From positions 105,314-169,313 of the forward strand of contig NW_026729155.1 of assembly GCF_030272615.1 (NCBI RefSeq): a stretch of 64,000 nt of DNA. Direction: 5' to 3'. The DNA comes from Cryptomeria japonica (taxonomy: Eukaryota; Streptophyta; Pinopsida; Cupressales; Cupressaceae). This document shows, piece after piece, positions 33,640 through 45,129 of the stretch (within the stretch, counting starts at the first letter, position 1; every line of letters starts with the position of its first letter). The position numbers were made by a program, and so were the translations under genes. The notes beneath the pieces are model-generated. The model searched no databases. It was given only the letters and a program-made list of their open reading frames with translations, and was not told where the DNA came from.

Positions 33640-35679
33640 AAGATGCATAAAACATACATAAGTAGACAAAAAAATTTAGCATACCTTGGGAATGAGATGG
33701 GGGGGTGTGAATCATTCTAGACATTAAATTGATTCACTTAACTTTTAATCTTCAAAATGCAATCAATTTATCCTTAACTTTAAATATAACAAGGAAACAT
33801 GGGATTGTCAAATACAATGCACAAAAGAACACTAGATTTACATGGAAAATCCTAATCAAGGAAAAACCATGGTGAGAGTTAACTCACAATATATATGAAA
33901 TCATTGAAAATTTATTTTAGGTAGCCACTATCAAGGAAGCATACTACCACCTTGAAGACTTGAAGGCTAAGATGAACTATCTCAAGGCAAGATACAAATG
34001 AATTGTTAGCTAAAGATCATTGCTTGAGGGAAAGATACATAGACAAGAAATCTTTAAATCAGCAAAATAAAGTCTTTCTCCAACCATGAAGCTATCGTTG
34101 AAATTATACACAAGCAACAAACTCCAACAATAATCACCACCACATTCACTGTCTTTGTATCATGACACATTGCAAATGATATGATCATGAAAAGCATGTA
34201 CAGAACATAAATATTTCACACATTACCTCATCACCTCTCCCACATCACAGCTCCTTCGAAAACACATCATAATAGTGATTTTATTTTTTATTAATACCAT
34301 TTTCTTCATTACAAACATCAATTAGGTTGGCCAAAATAAGGGACAAGCATTGGTCCTAACAAGATAGAAACCAAACACAATTTTTTTAAATGTTGTCCAA
34401 TCTAGGAGATGGAGAGGACCCAAATAGATCATATTAAACTTCTCTAAGCATCCCCAAACCATATACATGCTAGCACACATCATCCAAGGTCGACAACAAG
34501 AGTGTGTAGATATGAAATGTAGCACACAACTAGTCAGCCCAAAATACATCATTCAAATGAAATAACTCAAAGCAAATCTTCATATGCTATAGGTAGGACC
34601 CAAACAAAACTTAACACACTCTCTAACATTGGCACATATCATTAAGAATTAAGTGCAAGTTGGTAAACAAAATTATTTTAGCCAAGTATTGTATTTACCC
34701 AAAAACACATCGGACATAAATGCGGTACCAACAAAAACATCCAACACCATGCATAGTACATACATGGAAATTCATATGAAATCTAACAACACTTCCAAAA
34801 ACTTCTTTCTTACTATCAGATCGATACATGCTAGCGCAATACAAACAAATATGAAACACCTCATCACTATACTATCATGAAACAAAGTGCTAAATACAAC
34901 ATCAATAAACCAAGTCTTAGTGAGCACATCACCACTTGAAACTAGAATTAAGATAATGCACAAGCATTAGAATCATGTCCTCCAATTTGAAACACTTGAA
35001 ATATCAATACAAAAGAATATGGAGCATTTTTTAAACCAATCAAACAGCTTTTGATAGAGAGCCAAACTGTTAGAAAACAACCATCTGAGACTAATTTAGC
35101 TGCAAAACCAATAACCTATAAAGATAGTAGTGCAATATCCATGGAACACAAACACTAGTTCCAAATCCACAAGGTCAAGTTCACAATAGCAGAGGAATGC
35201 AGAGAATTGTTCTAGCTAGACTTTAAATGCTTTTTTTTGTATATTGTGATCCATCACACCTCAAAACATTTTGAAAACATCATTAGCTAGATAAAAAGTA
35301 TTATAACCAATTTGAACACATCCTCAGCCATCATCAATAGTCTCCATCCAAAAGATAGCTTCATTATACAATCACAATAGCATCATTGATAGAAAAATGA
35401 TATCTCAAATAGAGTGTAGATATCAAACATGAATGAATTTGGATATCCACAACCTAGAGAAACTACAACCATCGGTACTACATTATAACTCTAGCAACAC
35501 AAAATCTACATATGATGTCATATCAACAACATTAGTGAAAACATCGGTACATCAACAATATCAACAATAGTAACATCAACAACATCAATGACCATACAAT
35601 AAACTACACAAACATCACTAAGGACAACACATATTGTCACACATCAAGTTTGAATAAAAAACACCAAACATTTCCAACA
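33640..35679 (-). mobile_element. Ty1/copia LTR, minus orientation (3' LTR)
   Basis: Begins on the minus strand at 35679 with TGTTGGAAATGTTTGGTG, immediately after the PPT AAAGGGGGAGAA. Near its other end it carries GGATTTTCCATGTAAATCTA and CACACCCCCCCATCTCATTC, which resemble the R/U5 region of the plus-strand copia LTR at 51990-52160. The far boundary (33640-33690) is uncertain. Confidence 0.65.
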
Positions 35680-35750
35680 TTCTCCCCCTTTGTTATTGAT
35701 GGCAACTCAATTGCATAACCTCTCCCTATCAGTAATATTTCTCCCCCTTT
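35680..35750 (-). promoter_or_regulatory. duplicated polypurine tract of the minus-strand copia
   Basis: Minus strand AAAGGGGGAGAA at 35680-35691 abuts the LTR and AAAGGGGGAGAAA at 35738-35750 lies about 58 bp upstream. The plus-strand copia fragment ending at 4183 has the same two-tract layout. Confidence 0.8.
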
Positions 35751-36530
35751 CACATCAAGGACAAAAGGTGCATATAATAATCATCATTTCAACATCAAAA
35801 CAGTTCTCTTCTTCTTTTATCAGAAGACCTCTCTCTTTTTAACAATCCAAAATATTCTTATTACAACAAAAAACCAACCAAATGCTCCCCTTGAGAGTGC
35901 CACACAACATAAATCTATGACTAAGAATTCATCCTGAAATTTATCCTATGCATCTTAGTTAGAAGGAGGGACAATAATTCCTATCTTTTATTGGAGATAC
36001 TCAAAGTTATCTTTTTGAACTGCCTTCGTGAAAGTGTTTACAATCTAGTCCTTAGTACGTACATACTCCAATCTGAATTCTTTATTTGCAACTTTCTCCC
36101 TCATGTAGTGTTCATTGATAGAAATATGGTTTGTTCTCGAATGCTTTATAGGATTATTTTAAATATGAATTGAACTTTTATTATCACACATAATAGGAAT
36201 AGGCTCATCATAAACTACATTTGCATCTTTCAAAGTCTACTTAATCCACATCATCTGAGTGCAGCAGGATGTTGTAACAATATACTCTACTTATACGATG
36301 GATAAACACAATGAATCTCGCTTCTTGTTTAACCAAGAGACCATCTACCTTAAAAGAAAAATGCGCTTCCACTAGAACTTCTTTTTTAATCTGCACAACC
36401 AACCAAATTAGCATATATGTAATCCACGAGTGAGAAATTACAACCCTTTTATTTGGATTGTGTAAATTCACATTGTGTCCTAGTGCTAAGGCATTAAAAA
36501 TAATCTTAGCAATGTGTTTTATTTATATGA
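35751..36530 (-). pseudogene. Ty1/copia RNase H C-terminus and pol tail
   Basis: Minus strand, frames switching. 36530-36400 reads KHIAKIIF and HNPNKR-like pieces, then YANLVGCAD, followed by SSSGSAFFF (relative of KSTSGGAFFLG) and PAALR (relative of ASCCTQ). 36230-35960 reads DEPIPIMCDNKSSIHI, NPIKHSRTNHISINEHYMRE, VANKEFRLEYVRTKD and VNTFTKAVQKDNFEYLQ. This is the well-known copia RNase H ending before the PPT and 3' LTR. First Asp and several other residues are altered and stops are frequent, so it is dead. The RT and integrase are absent beyond 36530. Confidence 0.8.
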
Positions 36531-38737
36531 TATCCTATGATTAATTATTGTTGTTATCAATTGAAAGCACCATTTTTAGTAAAATATTATTTTCCCACTT
36601 TTCAACACTTTCACCAATTTACTCACATATTTTTTAAAATAAAATATTTCTTTCAATGACTGTTATATTTTTTAAAATTTTACTATCAAGATGAATTGGA
36701 CAATCACCTAGCTACCAATCTCTTTATGCTATATTCCTTACTCATCCTTTTTTTCACCTTGTTTAGTTTTAAACTGAAATAATAATAAAAGTACATTAAG
36801 TAAATTTTATAGTGATCAATATCCAATAATATTTTTTTTTTCTATAATGTCAAAATGATGAAAAATGTCATGTAAGAGATGTTCTAAAAGATGAAAATGA
36901 TAAGATAATAAGTTTAATTTGAATGCAACTCTTGTGATTGTATATAAAATATTAATTAGTAACAAAGGATCTAATGCTTCACTTACACATTCTCACTAAG
37001 GTGTGCCATATTTTTAGAACTACTTTTACCAAACTTTCTAATATAATTTTTTTTTAAATGTCATTTGTATTATAGATTGGATGTTATAATATACAATTGA
37101 ACCTAATCTTATACACAAGAATAATTTTCAAGATTTATAATAAAGTGATGATAAATTGTTTAGAAAAAAATATATTCCCCGTCTAAAAAATAGGAAGATA
37201 AGAAAACTCTAAAATACTTGAAAATAAGAAATTGGTTGAATGGAGTGTAAGGTTTAAATAATTGTGATGCACACAAGAGAAAAGTAGATGAAATCAAATA
37301 TTTTAATAATCCCTAAATATCGACTTGAAAGTTTTAACTAAAGCATATAGTATTCTAAGCATTGGGTTGTAGGATAATCAATTTCATGGTATTATGCAAA
37401 TTAAATATTTATGCTTTAGACCATATTTATTAAAAGGTAATTATTGTAACAAATTTGATTTTAATTTTATAATTTGTGAAGTACTCAAATAACCATATAC
37501 TTAAAATTCTAGACACAAGTATCCTGAAGACTAAAGTAAGTTAAGGGTATCTAAGTATTTGTAATAACCATGCATAGGTATGATGAAAAAAAGGGTTTAG
37601 TGAATTAAGATAAGAAAGATATAAGATAAAGGGTATGGAAAAATAAGATCATCAAAACATTCATAGGTCTAAAATTAATTCTGATTTGAACAAACATTAT
37701 ATAAGAAGAATATCACACAAAGCATTATAAAATAAGAATAGTGTTGCTAACAAAATTTGGGTTAATGGAGAAACTATTACCTAATGTTAAGGATAATTAT
37801 CTCATATTAATTAATTATAATTGGTATTGTAGTATATTAAGTATCAAGATCTACTACATAAAGATAAACTTTCGAAAATCAATATTTCAAAATTACAATA
37901 AGTAATTAGCAACATCATATAGAAAATACACTTGAATTTTAACAAAAAAGATAAGAAGCATGTTTCTAGAAAGCCCTATAATTGGAAATTAATAAAATCA
38001 ACCGTACATGTATATTAGAAGATATGGGAATTTATGTTTTGATGAGATCTAGTACTACTACTAATTTCTCAAATAGAAAATTATCAAACCTCACATATAT
38101 GAGTCATATTAGGGTGGTAAAATTGAGGGACTTCATACATATGATAGTAGTAGCTAATTATACATGATGATTCTTCATGTTGAGGAGTCATGTTTTATAT
38201 TTTGTGCATATGTAAGTTTCATATCAAGACCATAGTTAGGTTGTACAAATATTAATATCCCACATAACAATTAAATTATCAAATGATTAAAATTTAATGA
38301 TAATTTTCTAATATATAAAGTTTTGTATAGATGGAAGATGGGTGTAAAATTGACTATGCATCATTATTTCTTATCTAGTGAATCTATGATGCTTGTGTAT
38401 AATTTAAACACTATTAGTCTACATATTGATATATTTGATGAGAAAGACTAATTGTATTGGAATACCTTTTGTTTAATACAATTGGTATAATTCTTTTAAT
38501 ATTTCTTTTTAAATAGATTTCTCAGGTTAATCTTGTGTCTAATATTGATATGTAATCTACCCTATATTTAATGTGCTTTCAGTCAAATTGATATATGAAT
38601 TGATATTACAAACATGATTATACTTGTATTACATAATCTAAAGATGTTCAAATAAACTAGATTATTGTTAATCTATAGGAAATATTAAATTAATTAAATT
38701 TTAAAGAAAAAGTGGTTCATTAACATCAAAACCTCAC
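36531..38737. other. AT-rich DNA without recognisable genes
   Basis: Both strands were read. Short ORFs here (for example 37982-38167) are AT-driven and lack domain-like composition. No LTR ends or PBS were found. Confidence 0.6.
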
Positions 38738-39079
38738 ATGGCCCCCCTTGACTTTAGCTTCCTAAAATTAATTTTTGATGACTCATCGAAAGGGAATATA
38801 GGACGTTGGGTGAGAGAGGGTGGCATTGTGAGGAATGAAATTATAAAAATAATAGTTCTTGTCTACATGGTCAACCTAGGGATTTATACTTCTAATTTCA
38901 TTAAGGTGGCAGTTACTTTTCATGACATATCTCTAGCCAAGGATAAAGGTTTAAATTATATCACAATAAAAGGGGATTCAAAGAATGTCATAATGATTCT
39001 CTATGATAAGGGATCCCTTGAATTCTCCATGAAGGCTTTAGACATTCATTCCCATCACATTATCTCTACTCTTAGATAG
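38738..39079 (+). pseudogene. LINE RNase H (RVT_3-like) fragment
   Basis: The 113-codon reading has FLKLIFDDSSKGNIG, IVRNEIIKIIVLVYMVNLG, SLAKDKGLNYITIKGDSKNV and ILYDKGSLEFSMKALDI. FDxSSKGNxG, the central GIxLAKDKGL block and GDSKNVI match the RNase H-like domain closing plant LINE ORF2. It is unusually open for this window (no internal stop), but the preceding RT and zf-RVT are missing and the first motif has Asp-Asp for Asp-Gly. A coiled-coil ORF remnant follows at 39370, as in the LINE copies near 5-10 kb. Confidence 0.7.
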
Positions 39080-39359
39080 ATAAAATTGCCTGACATCCTT
39101 AGGGAAGGGAACAAGTCAATTGTAGGTTGGCTAACCTGGACACCTTTATCAGATATTTGCAAACATAGAATTCTATGAATGATCTCCCGAGTGATATTTT
39201 TACCATGATTAAATGTGATATAAGCTATAATGTGGAGTAAATATTTATGGGTTTCCATGTTAATAATGGCTTTTCTATAACCTCTTGTCATCATTACACT
39301 ATGACGGAAATGATTATTTATTTATACAAAGGAAATGGTTTGTTAAACTTCTTTAAACT

Positions 39360-41160
39360 TTTTCATCTTCTACTATGATCTCGACTACCACGGGTGGTGA
39401 TTTTATTTAGGTGGAGTGTGATAATTGTGTGACCCTTAAAAAGGATCAGGTCCTTTGACCCATTTTAGAAAGTGGGGATTTTTTCTCCTACATTGAGGCC
39501 ATGATTGGTCATGACCTCTCTCTTTCTACTATGTTTTATTTCTCTTAAGTTGTTGGTAGGGTTTGTATTATGGGTGTGTCTTTTGTGATGTCAATGGGTC
39601 ATGTTTTAACTACCAATGGTCTCTTAGTTGACTGGGCTACATCCCCTAAGAAGCCTAAAGGAAACTATAATAACTCTATGAATTTTTTGGTGGTAATGAA
39701 GAAATCTCATAGTTGCCAAATGGGTTCAATAGGGAGGACCTCTTGGGGGAATGGAAGGATGTTGTAGTGTTGCCAATGTAGTATGTGATTCTTAATGATA
39801 GGCATAAAAGGTTCCACTCTCAAATTTTTCCTATGCTCAACCATTTTAGGCACAATTTTAAGATGAATTCACTCTGAAGATTTCCACTTCTCTTTCTCAG
39901 TCAGTTGTGGTGGCCCAGTCAAAGGATAATGTGTTACCCCATCAAGGGTCATTATGATGTTTTTTTTTTTAGTTCAGCCTCACCCATACTCATTTTCCCC
40001 ATTCAAACCTTACCTTGATTGTGGAAGTATCTAATTGTTCTGAGCCTAATTTTTAGGGTGCGTCTTACTTGACTTTGGTTACTCTCTCCTATAAGAATCC
40101 CACATGTGTCAATTTACAAGACATTGCTAAAATAAAAAAAATTTAAACCCATGCTCAATCATAGAAGGACAATAATGTGGACCATGAGGTCATTTTGGAT
40201 AATTATTTTTTCTATTTGGTCTAGATTCTCTGAATGGACGCTGATGATTCCCATACTAATGTGATTGGGTTATCCCCTAATACTTCTTTGTCGGTCTAAG
40301 TCTCCCCTCCCTATTACCTTTTTTTTTTTTTTTTCTCTTGGAGAGATTAGTTTGGAAAAGGTTGTTGACAAGGTAAATGAATTATGCACTCCCTATAATA
40401 AATATAATGAGACCATTAGATGGTTGCTGGTTTAGTTGAACACTACTAAAAGAAAAATCATTAGGCTAGAGGCTTAGGTTGAGGTGTATATGAGGGTTGG
40501 GGATTGGTACTTTGACAACAAGAATGAGAACGTCTAGGCGAATGCTAGTGATATCATTGACAAACTTAATAAATGGGTTTCCATGGACAAAGAGGTGAAG
40601 GCTCTAAAAGAAAATATGGCCTTACAGAAGGAAAGGAAGAATATGGAGAGGTCTATCTCTATTCTTGAGGTTAAGAAAGATGTGTTGAATAATAATTTGA
40701 ATGATATGCTTTCCTTTAGTAGGAGATAGTGAATAATATGTTGGGCTCGATTTCGGTCCTGTACTAGGAGTTAGATAGGAAACATGCCAAGTAGAAGACG
40801 TCTCCTAAAGTTATTGCTAGAGCTTTGGAGTAGTATAGTAAAAAATTAAGGATCATGTTTATTCCATATTTTTATTCTTCCCAAAGAGATCAATAAAATC
40901 AAAAGGCCCTCCTTTTGGGAGAAGTTGATTTTTTTCAGTCAAGAGTGACATAATGTGAAAGTCCCTAGTGCATAGGCTTTCTATTTGTGTCTCCTCGAGG
41001 GTGCATTTTGGTGTTTTGATTTTCAATCTTTTTTTTGCTTTTATCTAGTTTTGGTTCAAATGGTGGGTCTTTCATACATCATGACACCTCTCTTTTTTAC
41101 CGGTGGACTATTATGTAAGGGTTTGGGCCCTTTCTTCATTTATTAAATCAAAACATCACA
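39360..41160 (+). pseudogene. LINE-family ORF with coiled coil, decayed, and 3' end
   Basis: Readable parts: GGDFI then VECDNCVTLKKDQV near 39400; GVSFVMSMGHVLTTNGLLV with LVDWATSPKKPKGNYNNSM at 39570-39690; a long heptad-like stretch at about 40340-40720 (LEKVVDKVNELCTPYNKYNE, then KWVSMDKEVKALKENMALQK). The element ends near 41100-41160 in GTAAGGGTTTGGGCCC and an A-rich tail. Charged coiled-coil content, position after an RNase H fragment and the 3' tail fit a LINE ORF1-like product, though no nucleic-acid-binding motif is seen. Confidence 0.45.
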
Positions 41161-42028
41161 TTTTTTGTATAAGAACTTGTCTCGATTATTTTACGAAAGC
41201 TATGATGTTGTACATCTATAAACAATTTTAGTGTAAGATATTTAAAGGATTCTATTAAAACTGAAAGATTATCTATTTTTACACTCATGACTAACTAGCA
41301 CATTAATGTTGTTTATCTTTATCAAAAACTAGCACATTAACGTTTGTTAGTCAATGTTTCAAGGGAAAAAACATTGAGTTATCGAAGATGAATGTAGAAG
41401 ACATGTTGATAGAAGAGATCAATACATTGTGATATTTCCTTTGGTAAAAATTCATAGTATGCTTGATCAGGACTAATTTAGACTAGATAAAAAACAAGAA
41501 GTAGTAATTTTTCATTTTTCATTTTTTGAATTCTATTAATAAATACTTTAGAAAACCTTATACATATCTATCATGGAAGAATATAAGACACTATTATTAG
41601 TCTAGAGTCTTATGAATAAACCTTTCTTACAAATGCTCCATTTAAAAAAAAAAAAATATTGGAAAAATCCTAAACGATCATCTCAAAACATTAAATGTAC
41701 TTCTCAATCAATTACTATTAACAGAAATCAAACTAAATGAAACTAGAAGAAGAGGGTAAATGCATAATACTACTTTATTTTTAAGTGATTCATTGTAGAA
41801 TGTGAGTATCAAAAACAGGGTAATGGTTCTTGAACAAAACATGAGAACATTATAGGTGTCTTTTTATTAAAAAAACCAAGAGAAAGCCAATAGATGATTC
41901 TTGTAGTGGTATCCTAGTTATATGGGATGGGTCAGAAGATCGAGGGGATGTAAAGAAGGCTAACATGATTGTTTTATACTAAGAAGCCTGACTCTAAATG
42001 CACCTTACTAAATTGAGTTTTCAACATA
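41161..42028. other. AT-rich spacer, no gene seen
   Basis: Only AT-driven short frames. Contains direct repeats of ACTAGCACATTAA near 41294 and 41328. Confidence 0.5.
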
Positions 42029-42340
42029 TTGTTAATCTATGAGGTTTATGGAAATCTAGATGCCAAAAGCAAGGAAAGGAGAGGTGTGTTGTCGGCTTTC
42101 AAAATATGTTGTCGGATAAAGAAAGATGATAATTATTATGTTGAGAGGCATTCCTACAGTCACAGCAGGGGGGGGAGTGAAGGCATCCGTGTATACACTA
42201 AAGAAAATGGAAACCTATTGGTGGCCATGCATCGTAACTGCTCCAAGTATGTGTGGACCATTAAAGAAAATGGCAGACGTAATTGATGAAGATGAAATGA
42301 CTAGATTCCTTTTGTTTATTATTAATGGTGTTTGAAAATA
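42029..42340 (+). other. possible exon-like or ORF remnant of unknown origin
   Basis: Two overlapping frames look less AT-biased than their surroundings: 42029-42286 (AKSKERRGVLSAFKICCRIK) and 42126-42335 (TAGGGVKASVYTLKKMETYW, PLKKMADVIDEDEMTRFLLF). A G-run at 42171-42178 may join them by frameshift. I do not recognise the protein, no start or splice sites can be assigned, and it could be chance. Confidence 0.2.
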
Positions 42341-45120
42341 TAACGTCAAACGTAGCAGTTACATGCAACAGAAGAAAGAAGGAAGGAAGGAAATTTATTG
42401 TCTTTAAATGAAACCATTTTGTCTCTGAGATATCTTTGTTTTGCAATTATAGTCATTGCATCATTGTTGAGAAGGATTTGGAGTTATCCACCAGAATTTG
42501 CAGGTTAGATTTAATATATATATGTAATCTGAATTTCAATTTCTTTTTTGCATGTTATTGATCTTAGATTGAATGATAGACATGTGAGAAGAAGAATACA
42601 GGTTGGAGGAATGACGTTAGTCTGAAAAGAACCAAATGGTATCGACGGTGGAGGAAGGCAACCATTTTGGGAAGTGCTTACATCTCATCAGAGACTGGTA
42701 TCTCATGAAGCTTTTCCTTACAATCCATTATATATATATCTTCTATGAATCAACAAAACATTTATATTACTGCTTTTTTTCTATGGCCTTGCATGTAGAG
42801 TAATTTTGTTGGATGATATGAACTATGCTGTGAGTAAACGGCATGATATTAGAAGAGTGAATGTTTTAAATTCTTGCTTTGTTGGGTGAGGACACCACAA
42901 TGGCTGGTATGTTGAATATTTATATTATTTCCTACACTTATTTCTATTCAGCTCTGGTGTAGAAGCTCAAGTAAAATGATTGGCAGATGGCATTGCACTT
43001 ACTACACATTTTTGTGGTATTGTGGAAGCAGATTTTTCTACTACATGTGAGCTTTTTCTTGAATCGGTTTGTTTGTTCTTCACCAATGGCTAAAGAAAAA
43101 GGAATGTGGCCTGATGAATTATGTGTAGAAGTGGAGAATACCATTCTATAGTTAAAATATGTACAAGAGTGGAGAATATTAATTCCACAATTACAAATGC
43201 ATTGGAAAGTGGAAAATATCAAAGGACTTCAAACATATGGAAGTTTAAAATATAAAGAATATGTCAAACCTGGTTAGCAATTCTCTCTTTTTAGAGTAAT
43301 TAAAATGAAAGTTTCTTAAACCATAATGATTTGATGCATCTGCATGCCCTATTCAAAATCTCTCATTTTTACACAAGCAAGAATAATAACAAATGTTTGC
43401 ATGCCCTATTCAAAATCTCCCATTTTTATTTAAGCAAGAATAATAACAAATGTTACAAATATATATTATATAATTGTTACAGAAAAATATTAATTTTAAA
43501 TTATTATTTAAAAATATTAGTTTAAATTTCTTATTTAGAAAGATTGAAAGAATTTTTCTTTTTTAAAAATATAAATACAAAAATATAATTTATGCTTATA
43601 CAAATAGCACAAAAATAATATTTATTTTTTAATTTTTAATTTAAAAAGATAAAAAATATAATGTTTCTAATTTAAAAAATCAAAATTTGTGCCTATACAA
43701 ATAGTGCAAAAATGATATTTAATTCTTAATTTTCAATTTTAAACCTTGGTTATTTTGCAGGACCTAATTTTAAGGTCATGTTTTAGAAATTAAACAGAAA
43801 AAATATATTTTTCTAAAATTAAGTGTTCCTTCATTTAACAATTAAAAAAATAGAAATTAGTTTAATTTTAGATTTTGAAATGATTTGCATGCAAAAAGAC
43901 AAAATACAATAGAAATATGAATACCATAATATGTGCTTTAGTTGTTTTAAAACATTAGGATCCTTCTAATTTATTGAAGTTATTACTGTGAATAATATAT
44001 ATTAGTTACATATTAAATATAGAATAAAAGTTTAGATAAAGCAAGTTATTTCTTATAAAATAGATGTTTCCAAGTTTTGTTTGCGAAAAGATCAAGAGTG
44101 TAGTAAAGATAAGAAAGATAGAGAACTTAGTAAGTTTTTTTTAATAAAAATACAAAACTTAGTAAGTTAGAAGAAAATTATGTTAATTATTTGTAGCGAA
44201 AGAATGGATTTTTCATAGAGACATGGCATTAAGAGATGCACAATTTTAATAAATTAAAGAAACATTATATGTAATGAAGTATAGATTTTAATATAAAAGA
44301 ATACAATGTTCAATCTCCGTGATATATTCTAAAATATTTTTTAAAATTTCTATTTCATTTGTGATAAACTTTAGAAAGTATATAGGTACTTCATCATATG
44401 AAATAATTTATTCTAAAAAGAGAAGAAATTAGACATGAAAATTCATGGGCATTTGTAGGGATATGAATTATATGTTTACATACAAATAATTAATTAAATT
44501 ATTTCTTTTTTTGAACTTACAAATGTATTTTTCTCATAATATACAACAAATTTGAGTTAGAAGAATAATGACAGATACATATTTAAATATATGTAAGAGG
44601 ACAAAACACTTAGTGCACATGTCCTAACCATGGTAGCTTATGTTACCTAATTAAATAAAAGAATAAAAACAATATTGTAGCTAGACATAAAAGAAATTAT
44701 GCCATTCTTTATCTTTATTTGCTAATATAATTTAGATTTGACATCAGTATTATCATGTTTATGTCTCTCTTATTATATTTAATAAATTGGTAAATAAGTT
44801 TAGTTTAATTAATTAGTATATTCAAAGTAGAGTAATAAAAGTTGTCAATGTAGTGTTTTTTCTATATAATTAATGTAAGTATAGATATAATATTTATCTT
44901 TTTATTTAATTAAATTTTAATATATGAATATTTTTAATGGATTTTAGATAGAAAATAAAAATAACATAGATATATTATTGAAAGGAATCATGGAGTTTAA
45001 TTAAATAAATAAAATATGGAAAACTAGCTTAAGCATAGAAGAACATCTATATCAATATAACAAATATAACTCTCAAATTTGAAAAATTAATGAATTGATC
45101 AATATTAACCATTTTTTTTT
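42341..45120. other. AT-rich DNA without recognisable genes, with one 57 bp duplication
   Basis: Read on both strands without finding transposon domains. It holds a tandem duplication at 43341-43454 and long A/T tracts. A (TA)n run lies near 42731. Confidence 0.55.
43341..43454 (+). repeat. 57 bp tandem duplication
   Basis: TGCATGCCCTATTCAAAATC starts at 43341 and again at 43398; both copies continue CATTTTTA...AAGCAAGAATAATAACAAATGTT. A few substitutions separate them. Confidence 0.9.
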
Positions 45121-45129
45121 AATTTAAAA

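Noticed and set aside
33640-33720. G-run GGGGGGG at 33701 as a quadruplex element
   Set aside because: A single G tract within the copia LTR end; no set of four tracts nearby.
38738-39079. Functional host RNase H-like gene
   Set aside because: Although open, it matches the LINE ORF2 C-terminal domain, lacks a proper start context and is followed by LINE-like remnants.
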